A stretch of 64,000 bases of DNA. Source: Episyrphus balteatus. Taxonomy: Eukaryota; Arthropoda; Insecta; Diptera; Syrphidae. Positions 23,712-34,040 of the stretch are shown one piece after another (the first letter of the stretch is position 1; each line of letters opens with the position of its first letter). Both the position numbers and the translations under genes were made by a program. The notes beneath the pieces are model-generated. The model was not told the origin of the DNA and did not search any database. It worked only from the letters and a program-made list of their open reading frames with translations. Location: assembly GCF_945859705.1 (NCBI RefSeq), contig NC_079137.1:76964277-77028276 (forward strand). The letters are read 5' to 3'.

Positions 23712-24964
23712 GACCCAATGAAAAAGTTCTAAGTTTGAATCTGCCAACACATCTAATAAAGCTTACAAAAATCGCAACAATGGAGAAAAGTAATTAAATG
23801 TCATTAAAAAAGTTCTCTGAGGCCTCAGTCGAAACATTTTTCTGAAAATAATGCATTTTATGACCTTAAGAAAAAAAATTAAATATTTTAGTTGAAGTAT
23901 AATTCTTTAGAACATTTAGGATAAAATTTCATTGAAATACCTACAAGACTGTGAAAGATGATTTTCTGATACCAAATATAAATTTTGGACCTCAAAATAT
24001 TTTTTGTCGATGATCCGATCGAATCCCAATTAAGAAGTTCTCCACTATTTCTATTAAAGTAGTAGATATTATTCCCATAGAAGTAGACTTTTGGTAATGA
24101 GTTTTCAAAAAAAAAATTACAATTTAGGACCTTACAAAACTATCTTGATACTTTAAAGGAAGTCTTGTCTAAAAAAAATAATAGATGAACCAATCCTACA
24201 TTTTAGTACGCCAAAATTCAATTTCTGTTCAGTTCTCTACTGAAAAAAAAAATTTATAAAGAATTAGGTACATTATTTTAGGACCCTAAGAAAATTGTTT
24301 TGATATTTTGATTGAAGTTTTCTTTTGATGTAGAACGTAAAATTCAGCAATTTTATACATTGATCAATAATATTCTCTTGCATTTTGATCGAAGTCTTTT
24401 TATATCAAAAAATTATCCCATTTAGGACCTCAACTAAAAAGTTTTCAATATTTTCCACGCAGCTTAATTCTTATTAAAACGAACTTCAAAAAACTAAATA
24501 ATCAAGAACCTTAAAAGTGTGATCCCTGATATTTAAATACAACTTTAATTCCGGACCCTAAGTCATTTTTGTTGCCATTTCTTTTCTAAGTTTTCTTTTG
24601 AAAGCAATCTTTTTAGCACTTTAATTAAGGACCCAATTAAGCTAACCAGATTTCATATAAAATCACACAATATTAAAAACAATATTTCGGACCTCATGAA
24701 ATTTATCAAATGCAGTTAATCTTTTCCACACAAACTATTAGAGAAATTTGAAATCTTTAGACCCTAAGATTAAATTTACACAGAACACACAAATTTTACA
24801 AAGAAGTTTAGGGCCTTAATTTATGTTTTTTGATAGTTCAACCGAAATTTTCTTCTATAATGAAATTTGCAAGAGCACACAAAAAAGTTTAGGACCTTAG
24901 GAAGGTAAATCAACAAATGCTCTTAAAAAAAGATATACCTAAAGCAATCTAACAATTTGGGACC
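23712..24964 (+). repeat. GGACC-box phased array, block b
   Basis: GACC cores with flanking TTTAGGACCTTA-like sequence lie at 23712, 23862, 23988, 24128, 24282, 24426, 24554, 24630, 24690, 24760, 24893 and 24961, with degenerate GAACC/GGCC forms at about 24508 and 24812. The first half steps by about 125-155 bp and the second half by about 50-80 bp, as if half-phase copies were added. Orientation is constant. TTTAGGACC is exact at 24123, 24277, 24421 and 24888. Confidence 0.72.
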
Positions 24965-25015
24965 TTAAGAAGATTTAATCAAAGCCCTGGGAATGTAGAA
25001 TATAGGCCCCAAAAC

Positions 25016-26674
25016 AAATATTGTCTGATAGCTTATTTGATTGAAGTTCTTGTAAGCTGCCATTGCAGATAAAGGAATTGAGACCTCTTTTCCTTGAAAC
25101 ATAGCGACTGAATGATATTTTATGTAAGCTAGTTTATGAGTGATCAGAGTGTTCATTTATTTCATTTCTTAGATAATCTCAGGAGGTCTCTCACACTTCT
25201 TTGTTCACCAGACTGTGATAACTCCAAAACCTCTGCTCCAAAGCACCAAACTGACTTTTTGTCACTTAGAATTATGTTCCCTAACACATTCAGTCTGCAC
25301 ACACTTTTGATATCCATCTCCACCAAGCCGGCCCGCCCTGCCCCGATGCTTGTGTCTCTTCTTACCCAGATTAGCGAAGGACTCATCAATTCCAAATCCA
25401 AATGCATAACAAGAGCCTCGACGAAATACGAAACAATAAAACGCCCGACACAGCCAACTAAAAAAATACAAAAAAAAACTTTTGTCGCGCACAAATGTCC
25501 AATTTTAGGCTAACACTTTGAAATGGGTCGCAAATTCTTTGCTTTGCCTCTGACTCGAAAAAAAAAAAATTTATATATGCAAACGAGTACCGCTGTTGTA
25601 TAAAGCTAGTCCCTGTGATGCTAGAGACCCAAGACCATAAGAAAAAAAATAACCCAAAAACAAGGAAACAAGAATCTAACAAATCCGACTATGCGAGGTG
25701 GCAAGAGAAGACATACACTTTTGGACATTTGTGGAAGCCAAAGCCTATGAGAGTATTTCGTAAAACCGGGACAGGACACACAAACGAGGTGTTTGGTGGA
25801 CAAATATATCGCCATGGTGTCAATTGGCACACTCATATACGAGAGCCCTTGTGCGCGTACACCGAAAACAAAGGCGAACCTTTATTCGTTTTTTTTTTGT
25901 CAATTTGGTCGTCGTCGACGCCACCGTTGTCATTTCTAACTTTGGACTTGCAGATCGCCAGGGAATGAATTTATTTCCGCTGTAAGCCAGCCAACCAGCT
26001 ACATATATAGCGTAGGCTTATTTACCTTTAGATGGAGACATGGTCATGCTTTTTAGGCCAACAGAAAAAAGAAACTTACAAAAAAATGTTGCCATTTTCT
26101 ATGTCTTCTTTGTCAATCGTGTTGTTGTTGTTGTTGTTATTTTCAGAAGCTTAGAAATCTACGAGCTGTAATTTAAACATTCATCTCGTCTTTTTCTAGG
26201 CCTGTAAACTCTGGTAGCTTTTTGGTCTTTGAAGACAGAACTTCAATATCCTGATACGCAAAGTGTAATAAATCAGGGTTCGCTTGTACTGTTTTTCGGG
26301 CTATAAAGTCTTTGATGTCAATTTGTTTGCATTTCGACACTAAATTGGTTTTGTTCTTTTTGCTATTACAAACGCCATTGTTAACACAGAGGCTTGAGAA
26401 ACATTCATTGACACTTTTTCAATGGGGTTATAATGCGATAACCTATTTGGTCATTTTGTAGAACAATATCGATGAAAAGGAAACGAAAAAATAAAATACT
26501 TAGGTACAACATGTGAATCAGAAGTGATTTAGATTGAAATTGAAACAGAAGCTGGAATTGCAAGTTGAGTGAGTCATATAAAGTAAATTGAAATTTTAAA
26601 GCGGTATTTCTACCTTTCAGCGAAGTATTTCTGTACTTTGCGAAATAAGAAATTATGGTGCCTTAAACAAATCT
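25016..26674. other. Noncoding; balanced-composition block at 25.1-26.0 kb
   Basis: Overlapping frames on both strands at 25136-25513 and 25615-25968 reflect fewer stop codons in a more G+C-rich block, and none shows a recognisable domain. A TTG microsatellite lies near 26121-26138. No exon or RNA gene is supported. Confidence 0.4.
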
Positions 26675-27533
26675 CACGTTGGGCGCCAGTTTGTTCAATT
26701 CTTTTTTATATACTCATAAGCGTATTCAAATTAACTTTTCTTAACCTTAGAAGACCTAATTTACGGTAGAAAATATTATTGTATATGTTGTCATTCAATT
26801 TTTAAAATAAAAAAGGTCTATTAAAGCTAAGCAAGCCTAAGTTAAAGTAAGGCATGAATGCGTACAGACAAAGCTTAAATTCTGTATTATTTGATAATAT
26901 TACATGCAACAAATAATTTAAATTTTTACCAAATTTTCCAAACCGAATGAGTTTCGTAAAATAAAAGAAAAAAGACTCACATTGGGCGCCACTTTTCTTT
27001 TTCTTAGCTTTTTAAAACTTACACTTAAAGAAATTTATATTTGTACAAGGTGTCCACCACAGTCACCGCCCCAAACGAAAACCATGGATTCCTGAAGTAA
27101 TTTTAAGTCGAAAAACTTAAGAGGTAATTTTCTCGTTTTCGTCCCGTTTTCGTGTTATGACGGTTTTTATAATTTTTGCTCTCTTTTTCGTTAACTGGCT
27201 TTATCTTTGCAAAACTAAGTCTGTTTTTAACAACCAATCAAGAAATTACTTCAGTTTAAATTGTACCCAAACTTTTTTTTTTTTTCTGCGTACAATCGTT
27301 TCTCTACAATTTTGTATCAAACACAATTTTCTTCGTTTTTTAAGTTGTGTTTTTCACTTTCATATCATTTTATTCAAAAACACACGTAAAAAAGTATTAA
27401 TTTTGTTCATTTATCACTAAAGCCAAGTCTTGATTTAAATAATAAATAATTAGCAAAATGTGCAAAAAAAAGTCTGTGTACTACCTGTTGACGAAATTTA
27501 CTTGGAAGTGGCCCCAAAAATTATTATTTCGAT

Positions 27534-27760
27534 CATTTTTCAGAAAAAGCGACATTAAAAATCAATTGATTATAACTTTTTTGTTTTATTTGTTTTATTG
27601 AAGCTTCATATTAAAGGTGATATAAATTTTGTTGGATGTTGGAATTAAAAAAGATAGGTTTCTTAGATTTTCTTTGCAAGAAAAATGATTTTTTAAGGTT
27701 TCACTTCTACGCGTGTGAATTGCACACATGATTTTTTTGTGACTTTTTTTTTTAAATACC
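27534..27760 (+). repeat. Dispersed repeat family R1, short copy
   Basis: It begins with AGAAAAAGCGACATTAAAAA and an ATTGATTATAAC word, and ends with GAATTGCACACATGATTTTT, matching the two ends of the 7990-8960 copy. The interior is largely deleted. It interrupts the GGGCGCCA array. Confidence 0.65.
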
Positions 27761-28390
27761 TATAAAATTTTTCAATATCGATCAAATTCAACAGTATGAT
27801 ACCAATAGTATGAGGAACCAAACTAGGTTGGTAGCCCAACGTTTATTTGAAAATTTTATATTTCCCATACAAGCGTGGACCACTCTTATGGGGAGTTTAG
27901 TTTCAAAGATAAACTTGACCGCCAAGTGACGGTTAGGTAGTCTGAACTGAAATAAAGTTTTAAAGAAAGTCTACAATAATGAGTCCAAACTTTGCATTCC
28001 TTTATCAAAACTTAAAAAAAAAACTTTTTTACGGAGATTACAAATAATAAAATATTTGCTCTCACGTTGGGCGCCAGTTAACTTCTTTTGCTTAGAAGAA
28101 CTCAACTGTACCTAAGGCCATCTTCTTTTTTTTTTAGACAATCTTGAAAAAATAAAGCTGCACAAATAATTGAAAAATAAAATTTCAACTTGCCAGTAAA
28201 TTTCTAAATTATCTGATATCTATTGTATTTTCAAATAAATTTTCACGAAAAAAAAAATTGCTAAGCTGTTAACTGTATTTTGAGGAATTTAATATAAAAC
28301 ATAAGTAATGGCTATTCTTTTATCTTTTAGTGCTAAGCAGGCATAATCTGATGAAAGGCCATGTCAATAGACAAAGGTTATGTTTTGTAG

Positions 28391-29339
28391 TAGGGTAGGA
28401 TGGTATAAGAGTGCGCGGTTGATAAGAGTGCGCAAGGCCATTTTCTACGGTTTGAAAGGGAATATAAGACTGAATGCACTTATTTTGGAAAGATCTAAAT
28501 GAGTTTGATCTGCTGTCAAAATTTCATGCAAATGTGTTTGTAAACAGAGGTGCTAGTTAAGTTTAAGTTTTTTATCACTTTTTTTTCCAATATTTCTTGC
28601 CAAACAAATTAAATTTTCCGCTTAACAACAAAAAATAACAATAAACAAAGTATGGGACATTAAAAAGTCGACAAAAAGAAACATTTGAGGAAAACGTAAG
28701 ACTGGTCATAAAGTGAATTGTGAAATATATATATATTCTTCGATTACATGTCTGAGCGTGTAAGAGTGCGCACCATGATGATGTATAAGAGTGCGCAGGT
28801 TATAAGAGCAGTAAATGCTATCCAAGGCTTCAAAATAACTGGCATTTGTCCATATACCAGCAAACAGCAGCTAGAAAAAGCAATTCCAACCAAAAAGAAA
28901 CCAAATAAAAGTTTTACAAAAAACAAGCGAATGAGAGTAACTAGGAAATATTGAAATTTTCTCGGAACCATTAATCGAAGACTAACTTAATTGTTCCTCA
29001 TGCAAGGAGTGATTTGTTGAAAAATACTCTGTTTATTTAAAGATAGGCAATTTTATTTGAGACTTTTGTGCGAACTTACACCTGTGCGCAGCTGCGCACT
29101 CTTACAAACTAAGCCGCGCACTCTTACACAATAGGATGTATAAGAGTGCGCAAATTTCCTAATGTGGTATTTTGTTTATAACTTTTGAATTAATACATTT
29201 TTGTTACCAGTTTTAAGTTTTTTTCGTTGCTTGGATTATAAACTAAAAACTATATATAAAAAAAGTAGTTAAATTCTTTTTGTTATTGTTTTATTTGGTA
29301 TTTTGTCTAAAATGCGCACTCTTATACCACCTTACCCTA
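28391..29339. mobile_element. Non-autonomous pogo-like element with TA ends
   Basis: Ends read TA then GGGTAGGATGGTATAAGAG (28393 onward) and, reversed, GGGTAAGGTGGTATAAGAG (ending 29337) then TA. The 13-mer TAAGAGTGCGCA or its complement recurs inside, near both ends and in the middle (about 28421, 28761, 28789, 29092, 29118 and 29140), like multiple transposase-binding sites. A small transposase-like scrap lies inside (28790-28954). At about 945 bp between TA dinucleotides it is too short to encode a full transposase. TA targets and the scrap's motif fit the pogo/Tigger branch of Tc1/mariner. Confidence 0.78.
28790..28954 (+). pseudogene. Remnant of pogo-like DDE transposase C-terminal part
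   Basis: The open frame (68 codons if counted from the ATG at 28748) contains AVNAIQGFKITGICPYTSKQ. Pogo/Tigger-type transposases end their DDE domain with a similar segment, A-x-x-x-GF-x-x-TGI-x-P. The aspartates and the helix-turn-helix of a full enzyme are absent, and the upstream codons are just the element's TAAGAGTGCGC repeats. The tail after that motif is lysine-rich. It therefore looks like the 3' stump of a deleted transposase gene, not a working protein. The match was recognised by eye only. Confidence 0.5.
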
Positions 29340-29542
29340 TTTGATTATCATTTTAGTTTCTGTTAAATTTTCGCAAACAATGTGTTTTGTAAGATCAAGA
29401 ACTCACATTGGGCGCCATTTTATTAATTTTAAAATCTTAAATAAAGTATACTTATGAATAATAAGTATATACAAAAATTAAGAACCGAAGAGAGACGAAA
29501 GAGTAAACAAACAACAGAATAGTTGGGAAGAAACGCGCTGTG

Positions 29543-30748
29543 CAAAAGGAGATGGCACATTTTTCTATGGAGCTTGGGCCCAGTGTGTTCACTAACGAAA
29601 TTGGTATCAAATGAAAGGTGACGGTAAGCACATTACGTGGGTTAAATATTTTCAAATTCGTTAGTATAGTTTTGGAAATATTTGAGTTTGAAGTTTCGGA
29701 TTTCAAAATCAAGATTTCAGCTAATTTTTCGAACAATTAATCGTAGAATGCGTAATAATGGGTGTAAAGAAATAATATTGGTATCAAATGAAAGGTATTT
29801 CTCTTGTCTATAAATCTGTATCAAAAGTTTTTTTCTTTATTAAAAAAAAATAATACATATTAGGTATTTACTTCTCAAAAGGTGATTTTTTTAAGCGAGG
29901 CATTTGGCACATCGAAATATCAAAATATTCAGTGGTGACATGCACTTTTTTTTGCAATTTTTCGATAGCTTAATGTGTTACCTTTAATTCTATATATAAA
30001 ATAGTTCTTTAAAACATACAAAAACCTTATAATAAGCAAAATACACAAAAACGCGCTGAAATATGCCTATTAAATAATAAGAATAGAAACTATAGTTCAG
30101 TCAATGGGGAAAAATCTGGAAAAAGCTATGACGTCAGCTAAGTTTGAATGCAGTATTGAAGAGGGGTTTATCCCAAGTACAAATCTCAGATTGCGTATTG
30201 TTTGGTCTTGTGGGGCGACCGCCATTTTGAAAAACGCATATGTCTCAATATCTCGAGAACGACTGGTGGGACAGAAAACTAGAAAGGACTTTTTAGATTG
30301 GAAATTAGTTAATCTTTCTTTTTCTAGTACATCATTTTTCTCTAGCAGTTATAATTTCAGAGTTACACTACCGAAAATTGTGTGTTTTTTGATATTTTAA
30401 ATATTTTAAACAACCCTTAGAGTTAAGTGCGGAATTACTGAGAATGAGATACTTTGCGGTTCTGTTACTCTGAAAGTATAACTCCTAGAGAAAAATGATG
30501 TACTAGAAAAAGAAAGATTAACTAATTTCCAATCTAAAAAGTCCTTTCTACGCATTCTACGATTAATTGTTCGAAAAAATAGCTGAAATCTTGATTTTGA
30601 AATCCGAAACTTCAAACTCAAATATCTCCAAAATCCCACTAACGAATTTGAAAATATTTTACCCACGTAATGTGCTTACCGTCACCTTTCATTTGTTACT
30701 CATTTCGTTAGTGAACACACTGGGCCCAAAAATGTGCCATCTCCTTTG
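29543..30748. mobile_element. Terminal-inverted-repeat element with nested inner palindrome
   Basis: Ends share AAAGGAGATGGCACATTTTT. Arms of about 210 bp (29543-29755 and 30535-30748) are strongly similar in reverse, sharing GGGCCCAGTGTGTTCACTAA, AGGTGACGGTAAGCACATTA and TCGAACAATTAATCGTAGAA-like words. A second palindrome inside (30278-30364 against 30465-30551) shares AAAGGACTTTTTAGATTGGA. The paired protein frames at 29452-29736/30567-30749 and 30104-30400/30406-30666 are products of this symmetry, not genes. It sits between two GGGCGCCA copies and so postdates that array. Confidence 0.82.
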
Positions 30749-31472
30749 AATTTAAGTCTATTTAGAGTTTTCGGAATGACCCCAAATTTTCTGGGTTGCT
30801 ACGCTGACATATTTTCTAAAGAATGGCATTCAAAAGTCATTTTTGAAAAAAAGTGGAGTTACGAGGTTTTCTCATGAGACCGTATCATAAATTTCATGAT
30901 ATGTATCATAAATTTCTTTTTTTAATATCTTTGAGAAAAAAAAATAGTTTTGAAAAAATATAAATACCTTTAGGACTTGTTGATATGGCGTTTTGAGATT
31001 GCATAATAGTTTTACAAAAAAAAAAAATTAACGGTGATGTAATTCGATGTCAATTGTACCCAAAAACACGCGTTTTTGACCTATTAATATTCAATTATTT
31101 CAAAAACGTGACGTGCCAGTGAAATTTTGACTTCAGATTCGGACTCACCACACAAAATTCCTCTCGAAAAGTAGGGTTTGGTTCTTGCTCTATATCCGTT
31201 GCCGACCAGTGTAATCAAACCTCACGTTGAACGCCAAAAAAGGAATATTTTTTTAATTAGTCCTCTTTTCAAATATTGACAGATAGATTTGAAGCAAGAA
31301 CAAATGGTTGAATAAAAGTCAGCTTACATTCTTTTTCAATGTTCGGTTAAACAAAAAATAAAAAGTTTCATTTTAAATTCTTCAAATTCATCTATGAATC
31401 AATATTAACTTGAGATAAGCAACAAACTAATTCTAATTGTAGTTTTATGATCAAATCTCACGTTGGGCGCCA

Positions 31473-33266
31473 ATTAGTTTTAATAAGAAAATCATAGCTA
31501 TAGCCAAGGGCTCATAAAATGTTTTTACTTTATCTCTCCTCAACAAAATCAGAAAAATTCTGGAAGAAGTCCTTTTCAGGAGACAAACCAAAGGACCATT
31601 TGTTTACAACCTAATAACGTGTAATAAACCATTTCATCAAAAGCAAGTTTAAGAGATCAGGTTAAAATCATTCAAACCAAATCAAAAGTTGGTAAATTAG
31701 TATTAAACGAGTAAGAAATATTTACCGTGACGAAAAAACATTGAAACAATGATCGTCTTTAGTCATACCTTATTAAATAGTTTAAACCTGCCTCTGGGAT
31801 ATCCAAAACTAAATCCGTTAAATAGTTTCCAAGATGAGCTTGAATAAATAAAATCAGACAAACTTGACTAATTTATGAAAATAAAGACATAAAAAAAGTT
31901 AAGCGAATCATGAATAAGATTATTCTATTCTTCTTCAAACTAATAATCCTAAAGAACCTTCATAAAATGTCCAAAAAAGTTTATTTTTAAAACAAAAATT
32001 CGATTTAAAGGTAACCTCAAATATATATTTCAACAAAAAAAAAAAAAAAAAAAAACATTTAACTAAATTAATCCTTCACACATATTGAACTAAATTAATG
32101 CTAAGACCTTTAACCCTCATCTTTTATTCCAAAAATATATAAAATCGTTCACCAGTTTTTTTTTTTTTTCCATTCGTGCTCACAAGTCGTCATCATCATA
32201 ATCATCAACATCACCATCAACATTATACACCTCTAACTCACCGTCACATCACACCTGAATTTTTTCACACAACACAACCACACAATCCATAAGAAGGAAC
32301 TTTAATCTTCTTAACATTTCATCGTAACTCGTCTTAGAGAGTGCGAGAGCCCCGTTCTAAAGGTGTACCTACTTTATTTATAACGCGCTCCATAAAAACC
32401 AAAGAAAAACCCCGACAAAAAGAAGAATTTTTTTTTTAAGAACTTCCTTTCTTTCTTTATTTTTTTTTTTTTATTTAAAAATTGAATGCAAACGTCCATA
32501 ATTTTAGTCGGTTTTTTTTTGTTTGGGGCGCATAGGAACACTAACTCGTCCATATATCAAATAAAAAATATCATAATTCCAACTTGATGACATTTTTCCT
32601 CGGGACTTTGTATAAGCCCATAAGCGCCCTTGTTAATGGCTCATTTACGGGAGAGCGTCAGGTGATAGAATCGCTTTTGGCCGTATTTAGCCTTCCCCCT
32701 TCTAAAATACATTCATATTCTATATGAAAGGTATACAATATCTACTTTTATAAAGGCATCGCGTATATACACGAGCGATAGGTGTGAAGATTACTGTTTC
32801 AAACGTAAGCGGATTATTTTGGCACCTTTTATACACAGTTGAAAGAGTTTTAGCGTGTTGTGCCGCCATGCCTTGCCATCAGTCGCTGCTGAGCCGTATA
32901 TACACGGTACACTAACTACTTATATAACTGCCCTCTGTGACTGGTGCGGTGGTTGAATGGTGTCCCTATGGAGACAGCATGGCTCACTTTCAATGGAAAG
33001 TAGGTATTTTTTTTTTAGAGGGCTATAAGCTCTTAGTAACTAGTTTTTCATGGTTTCATTAATGGCTATTCTATGCGAATGAAAAATTAGGTAATATGTT
33101 AAAAAAGAGGAAATTTAACCTAACTTTTAAGTGATTGCCTTTTTTAACTTTAGGTACCTACTTAATCTGTAAACCAATTACCTGAATATTGATTGACTTA
33201 TTTTAGCTTAATTGAACTTTTGAACTTTTTTAAACAAAAGGGTTTCAAGTCCGGTCCCAACTCAAC
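31473..33266. other. Noncoding, no gene recognised
   Basis: AT-rich DNA with an A run near 32035-32055 and a CATCAT/ATCAAC microsatellite near 32189-32224. No exon, RNA gene or further repeat is supported. Confidence 0.45.
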
Positions 33267-33608
33267 TTTTAATAGTTCCCCTCATAATAGTAGACTTTTC
33301 ACACTTTGAGAGCTTATTTTTAGTTTAGTTGAATAACTTTGATTTTGACGTCGCTGTCGCATAGTCTATAACCAGCAGAAGATCAAGACGCTTTTATAGA
33401 TACCCCACATGTCAATGTTTTGATATTAAGTGTGGAAGTTATAAGGGAATAAATGAAAAAGTTCTCATTGTGTATGTTTGTTCATCTGTTCCATCATAAC
33501 TTCTAAACTACTAATCGTAATTTGACAAATGAGACATCGTTGGAAACGTCTTGGTCATCCGCTCATTATAGGTTTAAAAAATTACATTTAGCAGCGCCAT
33601 CTAGAAAA
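33267..33608 (+). repeat. Direct repeat pair, first unit
   Basis: This about 340-bp unit matches 33710-34040 in the same orientation, with shared words in order: TAGTTCCCCTCAT, TAGTCTATAAC, GGATACCCCA-like, TCCATCATAACTTC, TAATTTGACAAATGA, GCATCGTTGGAA-like and AGCAGCGCCATCTAG. Divergence is moderate. It lacks TG...CA ends, so it is not an LTR pair; a diverged tandem or SINE-like repeat fits better. Confidence 0.72.
33590..33604 (-). promoter_or_regulatory. CTCF-like word, copy 1
   Basis: AGCAGCGCCATCTAG reads on the minus strand as CTAGATGGCGCTGCT. This fits the conserved CTCF core (CCASYAGRKGGCGC). It lies at the end of the first direct-repeat unit. Binding is inferred from the motif only. 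Confidence 0.35.
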
Positions 33609-33709
33609 AAGAAAAACTTTATCTATAAACGAATTGATTGTTACAACGACTTTTCTCTGTTTATCTTCTAAGCCTTTGAGAGTGAAAGGTTTTTGATTGC
33701 TGCCTTGAT

Positions 33710-34040
33710 TCAGCTTTAATTAGTTCCCCTCATTCAAGTATAGTTTTACAATTTTTAAAGCAGAGCATTCTTCTAATATTTAAGTTCAAATAGTCTATAA
33801 CTAGGGGGAGATTGAGACGCTTTCAAGGATACCCCAAATGTTAAATTTGGACCAGTGTTGTAGAAGTTATGAGGGAACGAATGAAACTGTTCTCAATTTG
33901 TATGTATGTTCATCTATTCCATCATAACTTCGGATATACTTATGGTAATTTGACAAATGAAGCATCGTTGGAAGCGTCTTAATCGTCCTTTCATTATAGG
34001 CTAAAGAAGCCACACTTGAAGCAGCGCCATCTAGCAGCAA
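33710..34040 (+). repeat. Direct repeat pair, second unit
   Basis: Second copy of the unit at 33267-33608, about 440 bp downstream start to start. It keeps the same order of words and ends with the same AGCAGCGCCATCTAG. Confidence 0.72.
34020..34034 (-). promoter_or_regulatory. CTCF-like word, copy 2
   Basis: AGCAGCGCCATCTAG is identical over 15 bp to the copy at 33590-33604, in the same position within its repeat unit. Confidence 0.35.

Larger units (their letters stand above)
26675..31472 (+). repeat. GGGCGCCA motif array 1 (tRNA-Lys 3'-end-like)
   Basis: CACGTTGGGCGCCA occurs exactly at 26675-26688, 28063-28076 and 31459-31472. Variants are CACATTGGGCGCCA at 26978-26991 and 29404-29417, and a two-base variant at 31223-31236. 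All read on the plus strand and are preceded by TCT or CT. The wide gaps are partly explained by insertions between copies: two transposons (28391-29339, 29543-30748) and an R1 copy (27534-27760). The word equals the 3' end of mature insect tRNA-Lys(CUU) including the non-genomic CCA, which on the other strand is a retroelement primer-binding site. No long terminal repeats were seen nearby. Confidence 0.65.

Noticed and set aside
25136..25513. Overlapping 110-125 codon frames on both strands
   Set aside because: Three frames on two strands are open together because the block is G+C-richer; none shows a known fold.
30104..30666. Two opposite frames sharing a long common peptide
   Set aside because: They are translations of the two arms of an inner palindrome, not separate genes.
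26675..31472. A complete tRNA-Lys gene or SINE
   Set aside because: Only about 14 bases match; no A box, anticodon arm or T arm upstream of any copy.
33267..34040. LTR pair of a small retroelement
   Set aside because: Units are only about 100 bp apart, lack TG...CA ends, and enclose no primer site or coding sequence.
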